A stretch of DNA of 64,000 bases, taken from Planctomycetaceae bacterium (lineage in GTDB: Bacteria > Planctomycetota > Planctomycetia > Planctomycetales > Planctomycetaceae). Both the position numbers and the translations under genes were made by a program. The stretch covers positions 1 to 64,000 of the forward strand of contig JANQSH010000205.1 in the NCBI GenBank assembly GCA_028284145.1. Reading direction: 5' to 3'. This document shows positions 27,167-37,400 of this stretch, piece after piece; position 1 is the stretch's first letter; the number at the start of each line of letters is the position of its first letter. A model generated the notes under the pieces. That model was given only the letters and a program-made list of their open reading frames with translations. It ran no database searches and was not told the origin of the DNA.

Positions 27167-28930
27167 ATGGCGAACCAGACATTGCAGGCATGGGTTGATG
27201 AAGTGGCCGCGCTAACTACGCCCGATTCCATTCATTGGTGTGACGGCTCGGAAGAGGAGATCCTGCAACTCAACGAGCAAATGGTCGCTGATGGATCGCT
27301 GATCCGATTAGACCAGGAAAAGCACCCCGGCTGCTATTACGCCCGCAGTGACGTTAACGATGTCGCCCGCGTGGAAGACCGCACTTTCATTTGCTCAACC
27401 AAAGAGATTGATGCCGGTCCGACCAACAACTGGATGTGCCCGGTCGAAATGCACGAGCGACTCGAACGGCTGTTCGCCGGATGCATGACAGGTCGCACAA
27501 TGTACGTCATTCCTTACCTGATGGGCGTTCCCGGCAGCCCGATGGCAAAAGTCGGCTTTGAAATCACTGACAGTCCATACGTCGTGGTAAACATGCGGAT
27601 CATGACGCGCATGGGCAAGATCGCCCTGGACGAACTGGGTGACAGTCCACACTTCGTCAAAGGAGTTCACAGCAAAGGACAACTTAAACCGGAAGAGCGC
27701 TACATCAGCCACTTTCCCGATGAAAACCTGATCATGAGCTTCAGCTCAAATTACGGTGGCAACGCGCTGCTGGGCAAGAAATGTTTCGCTCTGCGGCTGG
27801 CGTCGGTTCTCGCCCGCGATGAAGGCTGGTTGGCCGAACACATGCTCATTCTGGGGATCACCGATCCCGATGGCAACAAAACGTTCGTTGCCGCCGCCTT
27901 TCCTTCCGCATGTGGCAAAACCAATCTCGCGATGCTCATTCCACCAGAAGCGTATCAGCAGCAGGGATGGAAAGTCGAAACAATCGGCGACGACATCGCC
28001 TGGCTGAAATTTGGAGCCGATGGTCGATTGTACGCGGTGAATCCCGAATTCGGATTCTTCGGCGTCGCTCCGGGAACGAGTATGTCGACCAATCCCAACG
28101 CTATGGCTTCGATGCGAAAAGATACGATCTTCACCAACGTCGCACTCAAGCCGGATAACACAATCTGGTGGGAAGGGATGGATGGCGATCCGCCTGCACA
28201 GGTGACCGACTGGAAAGGTAATCCCTGGACACCGGAATCCGAAACACCCGCGGCGCATCCCAACAGCCGTTTCACCGCACCGGCCGGGCAATGCCCCTGC
28301 ATTTCCCCTGAGTGGGACAAACCGGAAGGAGTGCCAATCTCGGCCATCATTTTCGGCGGACGCCGTTCGACCACCATGCCTTTGGTTTACGAAGCGACCA
28401 GTTGGCAACATGGCACCTATCTGGGCGCGACAATGACGAGCGAGAAGACCGCAGCCGCTGTGGGAGGACTGGGACAACTCCGTCACGATCCAATGGCCAT
28501 GCTTCCCTTCTGCGGATACAACATGGGCGACTATTGGCAGCATTGGTTGAACATGGGAGAAAAGGGAGGCGACCAGATGCCCCGTATCTATCACGTCAAC
28601 TGGTTCCGGAAAGGGGCGGAAGGCGAATGGCTCTGGCCCGGTTTTGGCGAAAACATGCACGTACTGGCCTGGATTGTCGATCGTTGCAAAGGCGAAGGCG
28701 AAGCGGTCGAATCTCCCATTGGCAATCTGCCGACTCCGGCCGCATTGCACATGGATGAATTGAATCTCACCCCTTCTGCTCAGGAAGAACTGCTGTGCGT
28801 TCGAGTTGATGAATGGAAGGCGGAAGCAAAAGAACGGGACGCGTACTTCAAACAATTCGACCGTCTGCCAGCAGGGATCAAAGAGGAAAACGAACGTTTG
28901 AAAGAACGCCTCTCGACATGCAGGGTCTGA
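27167..28930 (+). CDS. pckG: Phosphoenolpyruvate carboxykinase (GTP)
   Basis: A 587-residue enzyme interconverting oxaloacetate + GTP and PEP + CO2 + GDP at the start of gluconeogenesis. The GTP-class signature is [13 protein letters not shown] with the reactive Cys near residue 250. FIxSTKE-like [18 protein letters not shown] and [12 protein letters not shown] also fit. The length is typical for GTP PEPCK (~600). AGGAAGG lies 10 bp before the ATG. Monocistronic by spacing: 368 bp upstream and 259 bp downstream, the latter with a dispersed element. Its metabolic partner ppdK lies 30 kb away. Confidence 0.97.
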   Translation: MANQTLQAWVDEVAALTTPDSIHWCDGSEEEILQLNEQMVADGSLIRLDQEKHPGCYYARSDVNDVARVEDRTFICSTKEIDAGPTNNWMCPVEMHERLERLFAGCMTGRTMYVIPYLMGVPGSPMAKVGFEITDSPYVVVNMRIMTRMGKIALDELGDSPHFVKGVHSKGQLKPEERYISHFPDENLIMSFSSNYGGNALLGKKCFALRLASVLARDEGWLAEHMLILGITDPDGNKTFVAAAFPSACGKTNLAMLIPPEAYQQQGWKVETIGDDIAWLKFGADGRLYAVNPEFGFFGVAPGTSMSTNPNAMASMRKDTIFTNVALKPDNTIWWEGMDGDPPAQVTDWKGNPWTPESETPAAHPNSRFTAPAGQCPCISPEWDKPEGVPISAIIFGGRRSTTMPLVYEATSWQHGTYLGATMTSEKTAAAVGGLGQLRHDPMAMLPFCGYNMGDYWQHWLNMGEKGGDQMPRIYHVNWFRKGAEGEWLWPGFGENMHVLAWIVDRCKGEGEAVESPIGNLPTPAALHMDELNLTPSAQEELLCVRVDEWKAEAKERDAYFKQFDRLPAGIKEENERLKERLSTCRV

Positions 28931-29067
28931 TGGAAACGCTGGTCACTGGTACCATGCACTCGCTCGCCCTTGCCATACGCCTTACTCCCGTCATTCTCCC
29001 CCGCAGGTGGAAATCCAGGTCTTTTCTTTCGTGCCATGCTTTGCATCGCGTCAGCAGGGCAAGCATG

Positions 29068-29171
29068 TAGTGAAGAAATGTGCTCGCGCAGTGGCGCGGA
29101 GGACGTTTTTCGTCCTGCTAATACAGATTCCCGCGAGCGAAAACCGTCACACGAAAAGGTAAACTGCTCTA
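29068..29171 (-). repeat. Dispersed ~100-bp TA-bordered element, copy 6
   Basis: GTTTACC end well preserved at 29171 (GGTAAACTGCTCTA); palindromic end degraded. The centre has the alternative hairpin GGACGTTTTTCGTCC shared with copy 13. TA on both borders. Confidence 0.8.
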
Positions 29172-29189
29172 ATCACCGGATAACCCACG

Positions 29190-29777
29190 ATGACTGATGA
29201 TGAACGTTCGGCCGTTGTCGGCGACCTGTTTCGCAAAACCGATCGAGAAGTCTGGGTCGTCACCGCAAAATCAGGCGATCAGCGGGGCGGGTTGGTCGCC
29301 ACATCCGTTTCGCAGGCGTCCATTGTTCCCGACTTGCCCCGAGTGACGGTTAGCATTTCCAGGCAGCACTTCACCTGGGAATTAATAGAATCCGCCGGAG
29401 CATTCTGTCTGAATTTGCTCAGCGCATCCCAACAGGAACTGGTCTGGCATTTTGGTCTTCAATCCCAACGGGATGTCGACAAGTTTGAAGGGTTGCCACT
29501 CGACGATGTTGCAATGGAAGGCGACTTCTGCGCTCCGGTGATTGCCGATGTTGCTGGTTGGTTATACTGCCGGGTCGAAGCCGATCTCGATTGCGGGGAC
29601 CGCACGCTGTATCTTGCGGAAGTTGTCTCGGCCGGAACGCATTCCAATGAGCCCCCTTTGACGATACAGAGTGTTATCAAACAAGCCAGGCCGGAAAAAC
29701 TGGTCGAGTTGCACGATCAAATGACAAGAAATGCTGCGATAGATACCCGCGCGATTCAGGCGTGGCGCCGTCGGTGA
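29190..29777 (+). CDS. Flavin reductase-like FMN-binding protein
   Basis: A 195-residue protein of the flavin reductase-like (split-barrel FMN-binding) family: WVVTAKSGDQRGGLVATSVSQASIVPDLPRV matches the N-terminal block, and GAFCLNLLSASQQELVWHFG the next one. Such proteins reduce FMN/FAD with NAD(P)H or act as monooxygenase reductase partners. No oxygenase gene adjoins, so the partner is unknown. A dispersed element lies just 18 bp before the start codon and may affect its expression. Confidence 0.8.
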   Translation: MTDDERSAVVGDLFRKTDREVWVVTAKSGDQRGGLVATSVSQASIVPDLPRVTVSISRQHFTWELIESAGAFCLNLLSASQQELVWHFGLQSQRDVDKFEGLPLDDVAMEGDFCAPVIADVAGWLYCRVEADLDCGDRTLYLAEVVSAGTHSNEPPLTIQSVIKQARPEKLVELHDQMTRNAAIDTRAIQAWRRR

Positions 29778-30226
29778 TTTCCGAAACTTCGACCTTCATG
29801 TTGTGGCGGAACAGACAATTTGTGGTTTCATTTCTCGGCCGACATCAACAGCGCGAGAAGATTTTCATCAGTCGGTCAGCGTGATCAAAGGCGATACCAA
29901 TGGGCGCGACAATCTGTGGTTCCCGGACAGAGAGTTCCAGACGATAGTCGTCGTCCAGCAGTCGGGGCGATTCACTCATCCTGGCCCGATTTGCCATGCC
30001 CCGATCGGACGTTGCTCCTGTCGATAATCCGACAACCACTGTCATCTGAATAATCATCATCCGCATACCGATCGCCCCTTTCAGTAAGACCAGACGTTAC
30101 AAACCCTCAATCTGGTGTCCGTCACAGAAATAATGATCGGCTGCGTTGGGATGATCAATCAATCGGCCGGCACATTCGTGCAGAGGTAAGAATTCGTATG
30201 GCGGCAAGGTTATCGCAAGACTATGC
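29778..30226. other. Gap with gene debris
   Basis: About 450 bp without an intact gene. It holds a minus-strand remnant of a PVC-type dehydrogenase (29845-30066). Further right, on the minus strand at 30097-30226, is an open stretch ending HYFCDGHQIEGL that may be the tail of another broken gene, cut by copy 7 of the dispersed element. Confidence 0.5.
29845..30066 (-). pseudogene. N-terminal remnant of a PVC-type membrane-bound dehydrogenase
   Basis: A 73-residue frame: an N-terminal hydrophobic start, then PRLLDDDYRLELSVREP and VAPIGIAFDHADRL. This resembles the beginning of the large planctomycete membrane-bound dehydrogenase/heme-binding proteins, where I expect a continuation such as VIESHTH. 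Instead it breaks into KIFSRC and a stop codon. Intact family members exceed 900 residues, so this is a deletion remnant. The identification rests on one short block. Confidence 0.45.
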
Positions 30227-30327
30227 TGGAGCGTATTACGCTCTTCTGTGCTGCGATGAGCGTTGTTCGGCCTGCAAACACAGGTCCTCCGAGCCAGAGA
30301 CGTCACACCAGAAGGTAAACTGCTCTA
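30227..30327 (-). repeat. Dispersed ~100-bp TA-bordered element, copy 7
   Basis: Palindromic end first (TGGAGCGTATTACGCTCT), central CCTGCAAACACAGG hairpin, GTTTACC end with intact TA at 30326-30327. Confidence 0.9.
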
Positions 30328-30417
30328 ACTGCACTCTCCTCGTTGTGATCTGCCCAATTACTTATCCTGTTCCGCAAAATAGTATGGCTCGGTGCTGGCC
30401 ATCCGATTGGAGATTGC

Positions 30418-31518
30418 ATGAAAAGTCTCACTCGCACGGCCGTATTTTGTCTCGTCGTTTTCTGTGTTTCCAGTACCGGACTGAATACGGCAGAGGCCAA
30501 CGGCTCTCATCGTCAAGTCGATCGGCAACCCAGGAAGCCCGTACTGATTTATTACGCGAACGAAACGAGTATGAACCAGCGCGGCACGACAATCGTCAAG
30601 CTGCTGAAACAGGAAAAAGGCGTCGTTGCGAAGTTTCTGGCCAAACAGCTTGAAGAAGACTATACGAAGTTTTCCGCCCAGGTCGAAGCGGACCGAGCCG
30701 CGATACGTGGTGGCATCTCTTCCTCCCGCACACCAATAGCGGCGATTCTCTTCACCAACCAATTGGCCCTGACGGGGAACTACGCGGTCGTCGCATCTGG
30801 CAAAGAGGGAGTCAAAACGGAACGATGGAAACTTCCAACAACGAAATCCACCACAGTGAATGCCTATCCGCTCTGTTCGCGCGAAACTTTCACAGCCGCG
30901 ATTGAGCAGACTTGCAGGAGGTTCCCACCCGCTCAACATGTGTATCTGCTGATTGTGAAAACCCACGCGCCTCGCCGATTGGCATTGACGCAGTGGGCGG
31001 CGGAAACCGGCATCGATACCAGGTCGGGAGTAACCAAAACCATCGACGAGATCGAAGATCGCATCAGGAAAAAGTTGGGATTCGATCCCTTCGCCGGTCT
31101 CGACCTGTTTGCATCCCTGGATCTGTTGAAAGGCCTGGACATCCAGGAGGCGATCGATTCGATCGACGGAATACAATTGGGAGACGATCATCTGGGAGAC
31201 GATCATCCCGAACGATCACAACCCGGGATGTTGAACCGGAATTCGCATCTGGACGTGTTGGAGAAACTCGAACGATCTGATGAGCTTCAATTTGCGCTGG
31301 TGATCGCAGAAATCTGTCGCGGAAAACAGGACCGAGTGTCAATCACCAGGCCAGACGACCGGCCTGCCAATGTGGATGAAGCCATCCTGTCAGAAATGAC
31401 GGGCATGAGATATGGTCGACTCGACCTGAACCGGGTGTTTGCTCGCGCGAAGGACAAGGGCGATCTCGCGGCAGCCTTGCGATCAACTCTCTCGAAAAAG
31501 CCAGCGACATCAAACTAG
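30418..31518 (+). CDS. Secreted protein of unknown function
   Basis: A 366-residue protein with a signal peptide (TAVFCLVVFCVSSTGLNT, cleavage near AEA). The mature part starts with alpha/beta segments (KPVLIYYANETSMNQRGT, PIAAILFTNQLALTG, AQHVYLLIVKTHAPRRL). Strand-then-His patterns like the last recall caspase-like or hydrolase folds but give no firm match. A helical C-terminus carries a short GDDHLGDDH duplication. Function unknown; probably transcribed alone. Confidence 0.65.
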   Translation: MKSLTRTAVFCLVVFCVSSTGLNTAEANGSHRQVDRQPRKPVLIYYANETSMNQRGTTIVKLLKQEKGVVAKFLAKQLEEDYTKFSAQVEADRAAIRGGISSSRTPIAAILFTNQLALTGNYAVVASGKEGVKTERWKLPTTKSTTVNAYPLCSRETFTAAIEQTCRRFPPAQHVYLLIVKTHAPRRLALTQWAAETGIDTRSGVTKTIDEIEDRIRKKLGFDPFAGLDLFASLDLLKGLDIQEAIDSIDGIQLGDDHLGDDHPERSQPGMLNRNSHLDVLEKLERSDELQFALVIAEICRGKQDRVSITRPDDRPANVDEAILSEMTGMRYGRLDLNRVFARAKDKGDLAAALRSTLSKKPATSN

Positions 31519-31535
31519 TGGACCGTCAAGACAAA

Positions 31536-31578
31536 AATTGGGGTTGGTGAAGTTGCAAGGATCGACAACGGAATAGGT
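31536..31578 (+). repeat. 43-bp imperfect direct repeat, unit 1
   Basis: Contains TTGGGGTTGGTGAAGTTGCA and CGACAACGGAATAGGT. About 80% equal to the unit at 31791-31833, with start points 255 bp apart. Confidence 0.65.
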
Positions 31579-31790
31579 TATGTCAAACCGTACTCCAAAA
31601 TCAAATGCTGACAAAGCACTTGGGACAGCGGAATGACAACATCGTCAATCACAATCTGCAAGGCTCCTCTTCCAGTGTGTGAACGTTTTGAATGTTTTTT
31701 TGTTGACTTTACTCTTTTATTCGGTAATAATTGTCTTGTTGAGTGAGTGTTTTGACCGTGAAAATGAGCCGGTGAACTATCAGGACGAAA

Positions 31791-31833
31791 AGCTGGGGTT
31801 GATGAAGCTGCAAGAAGCGACAACGGAGCGGGT
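31791..31833 (+). repeat. 43-bp imperfect direct repeat, unit 2
   Basis: Contains CTGGGGTTGATGAAGCTGCA and CGACAACGGAGCGGGT, ending 58 bp before the sigma factor start codon. Confidence 0.65.
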
Positions 31834-31873
31834 GGTTAATCCGCCCCCCTCAACAAAACTTTGATAAGGAACT
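31833..31873 (+). repeat. Short dispersed motif (GTTAAYCCGC...AAGGCACT), copy 2
   Basis: GGTTAATCCGCCC, CAACAAAACTTTGATAAGGA and ACTGG in the order seen at 26850 and 54512. The most diverged of the three; it lies in the 5' leader of the sigma factor gene. Confidence 0.4.
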
Positions 31874-31890
31874 GGCAAAGGGTTACTGAG

Positions 31891-32826
31891 ATGTCACAAC
31901 ACGTTTTGGAGCACTCCGTCACTCTCTCCCGAGAGCCTCAGGTTTTTGAAGACTGCTGCGATATGCTCGAACAGGAGATCGCGTTTATCTATGCGGACGA
32001 GTTCGAGACCCTGAAAATGGAGGAGGCCGAAACCGCCGTTTCTGCAACAGACATCTACCAGCCGGCTGATGTTGAGGCAGCTGCTTCATCCGATCTTCCG
32101 TCCTATATTGCGGCGCTTTATGCGATCCCACTGCTGACCGCTTCGGGTGAGGCGGCGTTGTTTCGCAAGATGAACTACCTGCGCTATCAGGCCAACATTT
32201 GGCGATCCATTCTCGATCCGGACGATCCCTCGCCGGAGGCAATCGCTGAGATTCGTGCATTGCTGGCCGAGGCAATGAACACCCGAAACCAGATCATCGA
32301 ATCGAACCTGCGACTGGTCGTCGCCATTGCCCGCAAGTTCGCCTCTTCTTCGCAGATCACGTTTGAGGATTTGATCAGCGAAGGGAATACCATTTTGATG
32401 AAAGCAGTTGATAAGTTCGACTACTCACGTGGTTTTCGGTTCAGCACGTATGCCACCCACTCGGTGCAACGTCACTTTTATCGCCAGTTCAAACAGGCCC
32501 AACGCCGCTCTTCCAAAGAACAGACTGTCTCTGACGAGATACTCAACGACACACAGAACACAGACGAAAACGAGGGTGTGGATGAGTCGAGCACCCGCGA
32601 TGCCTTGCTGCTGATGTCGCAAATGGATGGATGCCTGTCTGACCGCGAACAATTCGTTGTCAAGGAGCGGTTCGGTTTGGGCGAGTATGGCTCTGTGAGA
32701 ACCTATCACAGTCTCGCGACTGAACTGGGGGTATGCAAAGAGCGCGTACGACAGATCCTGAATGCTGCGGTTGGCAAGTTAAAGGCTCTCTCTGCGGAAC
32801 TGAAGATCGATCGTAGTGCTGAGTGA
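31891..32826 (+). CDS. RNA polymerase sigma-70 family factor lacking region 3
   Basis: A 311-residue sigma factor. Region 1.2-like block ALYAIPLLTASGEAALFRKM (~75-95), region 2 (SNLRLVVAIARKF through DLISEGNTILMKAVDKFDYSRG and FSTYATHSVQRHFYRQF, ~140-215) and region 4 with its helix-turn-helix (YHSLATELGVCKERVRQIL, ~270-300). There is no recognisable region 3, only ~45 acidic, polar residues. It is thus smaller than RpoD but carries a 1.2 region, unlike ECF factors. Start ATG at 31891. The leader contains two kinds of repeated sequence, possibly regulatory. Confidence 0.88.
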   Translation: MSQHVLEHSVTLSREPQVFEDCCDMLEQEIAFIYADEFETLKMEEAETAVSATDIYQPADVEAAASSDLPSYIAALYAIPLLTASGEAALFRKMNYLRYQANIWRSILDPDDPSPEAIAEIRALLAEAMNTRNQIIESNLRLVVAIARKFASSSQITFEDLISEGNTILMKAVDKFDYSRGFRFSTYATHSVQRHFYRQFKQAQRRSSKEQTVSDEILNDTQNTDENEGVDESSTRDALLLMSQMDGCLSDREQFVVKERFGLGEYGSVRTYHSLATELGVCKERVRQILNAAVGKLKALSAELKIDRSAE

Positions 32827-32845
32827 TTCCCGGCGAGGCCACCTC

Positions 32846-32949
32846 TAAAGCGTATTATGCTCTTCTGTGAACGCGATGGACACCGTATTGGCCTGCAAAC
32901 ACAGGTCTCCACGAGCCTGAGACGTCACATGAAAAGGTAAACTGCTCTA
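32846..32949 (-). repeat. Dispersed ~100-bp TA-bordered element, copy 8
   Basis: TA on both borders (32846, 32948). The palindromic end reads AAAGCGTATTATGCTCTT. It lies between the convergent sigma factor and DUF1501 genes. Confidence 0.9.
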
Positions 32950-32972
32950 ACAAACGTCGGCAGTGTTGAATA

Positions 32973-34445
32973 TCAGGCAAGAATCTCTTTGACGATATGC
33001 CCATGGACATCGGTCAGGCGGAATCGGCGTCCCTGATAACGGAATGTCAACCGCTCATGATCGATTCCCATCAGATGCATGATCGTAGCGTGCAGATCAT
33101 GGATGTGCATCGCGTTTTCCTCGATATTGTAACAGTAGGGATCGGTTTGACCGTAGGAGACACCCGGCTTAATGCCGCCGCCCGCCATCCAGATCGAAAA
33201 ACAGCGAGGATGATGGTCTCGGCCGAAATTGCTGCCTGACAATTTTCCCTGGCAGTAATTCGTCCGACCGAATTCCCCCCCCCAGATCACCAGTGTGTCA
33301 TCCAGCAAACCGCGTTGTTTCAAATCGGCGATCAGTGCGGCTGAAGGCTGATCAGTCTCCCGGCATTGGACCGGCAATTGTCCCGGCAGGTTACCGTGTT
33401 GATCCCATCCCTGGTGATACAACTGAATGAATCGCACACCCCGTTCTGCCAGGCGTCGCGCCAGCAGACAATTGGCCGCGAATGAACCGGCGTTTGTCAC
33501 GTCCTTGCCATAACTTTCGATGATATGCTTTGGCTCTTTTGAGAGATCAGTCGCTTCAGGAATCGACATTTGCATGCGGTGGGACAGTTCGTATTGCGCG
33601 ATCTGCGTTTCAATCAGCGGATCGTCCGCCTCCTTGAGACGCAGGCGGTGTAATTCGCCCAACGCATCGAGCATGTTGCGTTTCCCTTCGGTGTCAATGC
33701 CGTTTGGATTGTTCAAATAGAGTACGGGATCTTTGCCCGACCGGAAGCGGACGCCTTGATGGCGCGAAGGAAGAAAACCACTGCCCCAGAGCCGCGAAAC
33801 CAGAGGCTGGCCCCCTTTGTTCTTGGTCACCATCACGACAAATGCGGGCAGATTGCGATTCTCGGTGCCCAGCCCATAGTCGAGCCACGATCCCATGCTC
33901 GGTCGCCCGGGAAATTGTGACCCGGTCTGCATGAATGTGACCCCCGGCCCGTGGTTGATCGCTTCGGTATACATCGACTTGATGAAACAGAGATCATCGG
34001 CTACTTTTGCGGTATGAGGTAACAGGTTGCTCAGCCAGGCACCACTTTCTCCATGTTGCTGAAACTTGAAGGGCGAACCGACCAACGGCAGGCTGGCCTG
34101 ATTGCCGCTCATTCCAGTCAGACGCTGTCCCATCCGAACTTCGGCCGGCAATTCTGTTCCATGCTTTTCGTTCAGCAACGGCTTGTGATCAAACAGGTCC
34201 ATTTGCGATGGCCCCCCTGCCTGAAACAGAAAAATGACCCGTTTGGCCCGCGGCTCGTGATGCGTTGATTCCAGGATGCCCGGATGGGGGGTCTTCTCGG
34301 GCATCGTTGCATCAGTTGCCAGCGTTTGCTGCGGATTCATCAGGTCGGCCAACGCCAGACCACCCAGCCCCAATCCAAAAGACTGCAACACAGAACGTCG
34401 GCTCATGTTCGCAGACAATTCAAAACCGGTACATTGTGTATTCAT
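32973..34445 (-). CDS. DUF1501 secreted protein
   Basis: A 490-residue protein of the DUF1501 family, abundant in planctomycetes. A twin-arginine-type N-terminus (SRRSVLQSFGLGLGGLALADLM) suggests Tat export. Characteristic blocks: AKRVIFLFQAGGPSQMDLFDHKP, VIWGGEFGRTNYCQGKLSG and FGRDHHPRCFSIWMAGGGIKPG; the fold is related to alkaline phosphatase/sulfatases. The ATG at 34445 follows CAGGAAA; an in-frame ATG at 34499 would overlap the upstream gene. It follows its usual partner, the DUF1549/1553 gene, with 35 bp between them. Physiological substrate unknown. Confidence 0.92.
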   Translation of the reverse strand: MNTQCTGFELSANMSRRSVLQSFGLGLGGLALADLMNPQQTLATDATMPEKTPHPGILESTHHEPRAKRVIFLFQAGGPSQMDLFDHKPLLNEKHGTELPAEVRMGQRLTGMSGNQASLPLVGSPFKFQQHGESGAWLSNLLPHTAKVADDLCFIKSMYTEAINHGPGVTFMQTGSQFPGRPSMGSWLDYGLGTENRNLPAFVVMVTKNKGGQPLVSRLWGSGFLPSRHQGVRFRSGKDPVLYLNNPNGIDTEGKRNMLDALGELHRLRLKEADDPLIETQIAQYELSHRMQMSIPEATDLSKEPKHIIESYGKDVTNAGSFAANCLLARRLAERGVRFIQLYHQGWDQHGNLPGQLPVQCRETDQPSAALIADLKQRGLLDDTLVIWGGEFGRTNYCQGKLSGSNFGRDHHPRCFSIWMAGGGIKPGVSYGQTDPYCYNIEENAMHIHDLHATIMHLMGIDHERLTFRYQGRRFRLTDVHGHIVKEILA

Positions 34446-34480
34446 TTTCCTGTTCCCTGGCATTCCTGCAAATTCGGGAT

Positions 34481-37400
34481 TTAACGCTTGTGAACGCATT
34501 CGTCATGATTGAGCAGAGTATTGGCGATTGAACTGTAAGTCGCGAGCAATACGGGATCGAGCTGTTTGTCAGCGACCGCATCTCCCACAGACAGATATTG
34601 ACTCGCCCGATTCGGATCAGCTGCAAAGTAATCCTGCTGCCGGGCAAACAGCGAGTTCAGCACATTCCTCTCGGCGGACGTTGGTTTTCGGCTTGTGAGT
34701 TGCCGGAACAGCTCCGTCAGAATCACAGACTGATCGTTTTTATGCTCCAGCATGAGGTTTTGGCTCAATACACGTGCGGCCTCGACGAATTGTGGTCCAT
34801 TGAGCATGACAAAGGCTTGCAGCGGAGAGGAGGTCCGCTCCCTTTTGACGCGGCAGACATCCCGCTTGGAAGCATCGAGTGTCATCATTGCCGGGGCTGG
34901 ACCGGTCCGCTTCCAATATGTGTAGAGACTCCGACGATACAACCCGTTTCCTTTATCCCGTTTGGTCGGCTTGAAAGAGGCCTCCACTTCGTAAGGTCGC
35001 GCCGGGCCACCACCAATCTGGTCAACCAGCAGCCCGCTGACTGCTAACGCGTTATCCCGCAGCATTTCGGCCGAAAGCCTTTGACCCGGTGCGCGACTGA
35101 GCAGGCGATTTTCCGGATCTTTGGCAATCGATTTGTGATCGGCTGTGGTTGCTTGCTGGTAAGTGGCAGACATGACGATCGTCTTCAACAGCTTCTTCGT
35201 GTCCCAACCAGAATTCATGTATTCACGCGACAACCAGTCGAGCAATTGCGGGTGAGTTGGCTGTTGGCCCTGGTTGCCGAAGTCCTCAGGCGTGAGTACC
35301 AGTCCCTGCCCCAGCATCAATTGCCACAAACGATTCGCCGCGACCCGCGCCGTCAGTGGATTGACAGGATCGGTAAGCCATTGTGCCAAACCAAGCCGAT
35401 TCCGTGGGGCATTGGCGGGGAAGGCTGACAATGCGGTGGGGGTCTCCGGATCCACCGGTTCACCCCTTTTGTCATATGCTCCGCTCAGCAGGTTATATGT
35501 TTGCCGAGGCTGCGGCAGTTCGCGCATGACCATAATTTCCGTTGCCCGGTCTTCCACGCCGCTCCGTTGTTTGCGGAGTGCCTTGAGCCGCTCCAATTCT
35601 TTTTGGAATGCCGCATCGACAGTTGCCAAATGATAAGTCTGCAACGCGGCTCGCTGATCGTCTTTCAACCTTGCCGGGTTGACTGCCAGCAATTCCCGCA
35701 GGCTTTTGCCGTCGTGCAATTGCGCGACTTCGATAGTCGACAACTCTCGTCCGTAGACCCGGAATTCATCAATCAGGCCATTTTTGAAACCACGATCACG
35801 AAAACGCTCGCCAATCGTAATCGTGTTGCCACCACCACCGGTGATATTCTTGTACAAATTGTTTCGCACGATCTCGCTCGATGCCTTCGCACCGTTGACA
35901 TAGATCTTCAATCCATCGGCACGACTCGAACCGTTATATGTCATCGTGACGTGCAGCCACTGATTGGTGGGAATGGGATCGACAGTATTGACGCGAATGG
36001 CGTTGCCGGGCCAGAAGTGAATCAGCGAGGCACTCAATCGACCATCTTCAATCAGCAGTTGATATCCCCGACTGGCGGCATCGGTCCACGCGCGCGAACG
36101 ATGGAAGATCACGGCCCGATCCTTGTGATCCGGCGTATTGATCCAGAGAGACACCGAGAAGGGGGCATTCCTGCTGAAGTTGCCGACTTTCGTTCCGATG
36201 GCATCGTCACCGGTCAGCTTCACACCTTTCCCGATGCGTCCCTCAACCTGTTTGTTGGCGCCCGATCTGAAATTCTCAAAGTCGAGATGCAGCATTTGCC
36301 CAGGCACCAGATTTTCCGGCGCTGGCCGGGAGTTCAGCCAATCCTCAAACTGCGGTGACGTGTACCGGGCAACGTGCTGTTCCTGCTGCCGGATTTCTCG
36401 CTCTATATTTGCCAATCGCTGTTTTGTCGATTCATCCAGCAGTCGCAATGTGGGTGTGGGCGTCGAACTGGTGAAGAAGGAATACAAACCGGCTTCGTCG
36501 ATGTTGTCGAAAAAAGCTGAGAGTTGGTAGTATTCCTTTTGTGAGATTGGGTCGTATTTGTGATCGTGACAGCGGCAGCATTCCAGTGTGAGACCGAGGA
36601 ATGCTGTACCAAAGGTTTGCGTTCGGTCGGCGACGTATTCCACACGGAACTCTTCCGGTGTGCTGCCTCCTTCCACCTTTTGTGGATGCAGGCGGCTGAA
36701 TGTAGTCGCCAGAATTGTCTGGTCGGTTGCGTTTTCGAGTAAGTCGCCAGCAATTTGCTGTGTGACGAATTCATTATAGGGCAGATTTTCGTTGAAGGCG
36801 CGAATCACCCAGTCTCGCCAGGGCCAGACACGTCGATCACGGTCGACCTGATATCCATAGGTGTCGCTGTAGCGTGCGATGTCCATCCAGTTGGCCGCCA
36901 TTCGCTCACCGTAACGGGGGGAGGCCAATAGCCGATCGACCAGCCGTTCATAAGCATCAGGGCGATTGTCGGCGAGAAATGTGTCGATTTCCTCCAACGT
37001 CGGCGGTAAGCCGGTTAAGTCGAACGTTACTCGACGAATCAGCTTCTCGCGCGTCGTCGGTGATACGGGTGTCAGCCCGGCGTTTTCCAGACGTTGCAGC
37101 ACGAAATGATCGACCGGGTTGCGGGGCCAGGCTTTTTCCTTGACTGCGGGAACAGGGGTTGATTCCGGGATCGGGCGAAACGACCAGTGCACCTCGTACT
37201 TCGCACCTTGTGTAACCCACGTGCGGATTTTGGCAATCTCCTCCGGCGAGATTTCCAAATTGGAATCGGGTGGAGGCATCTGCAGGCTTTCGTCATCGGT
37301 GATCAGACGGCGAATCAATTCGCTCTCATCTGGTTTGCCCGGTGCGACAACGTACTTCACTTCCCCCGTTTCCGATTCCCGCAGAATCCCTTCGCGAACG

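Larger units (their letters stand above)
31519..31890. other. Intergenic region before the sigma factor gene
   Basis: A 372-bp gap. It holds a 43-bp imperfect direct repeat (31536-31578 and 31791-31833) and a copy of a short dispersed motif (31833-31873). A 61-codon frame at 31679-31864 with one hydrophobic helix (FLLTLLFYSVIIVLL) has no clear ribosome binding site, and its coding status is doubtful. AT-rich sequence around 31680-31740 could house the promoter. Confidence 0.5.

Noticed and set aside
27746-28855. 369-codon minus-strand frame opposite pckG
   Set aside because: Antisense shadow; pckG is unmistakable on the plus strand.
31679-31864. 61-codon membrane peptide before the sigma factor gene
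   Set aside because: One hydrophobic helix but no ribosome binding site. The 3' half lies in repeated sequence, so it is not listed as a gene.
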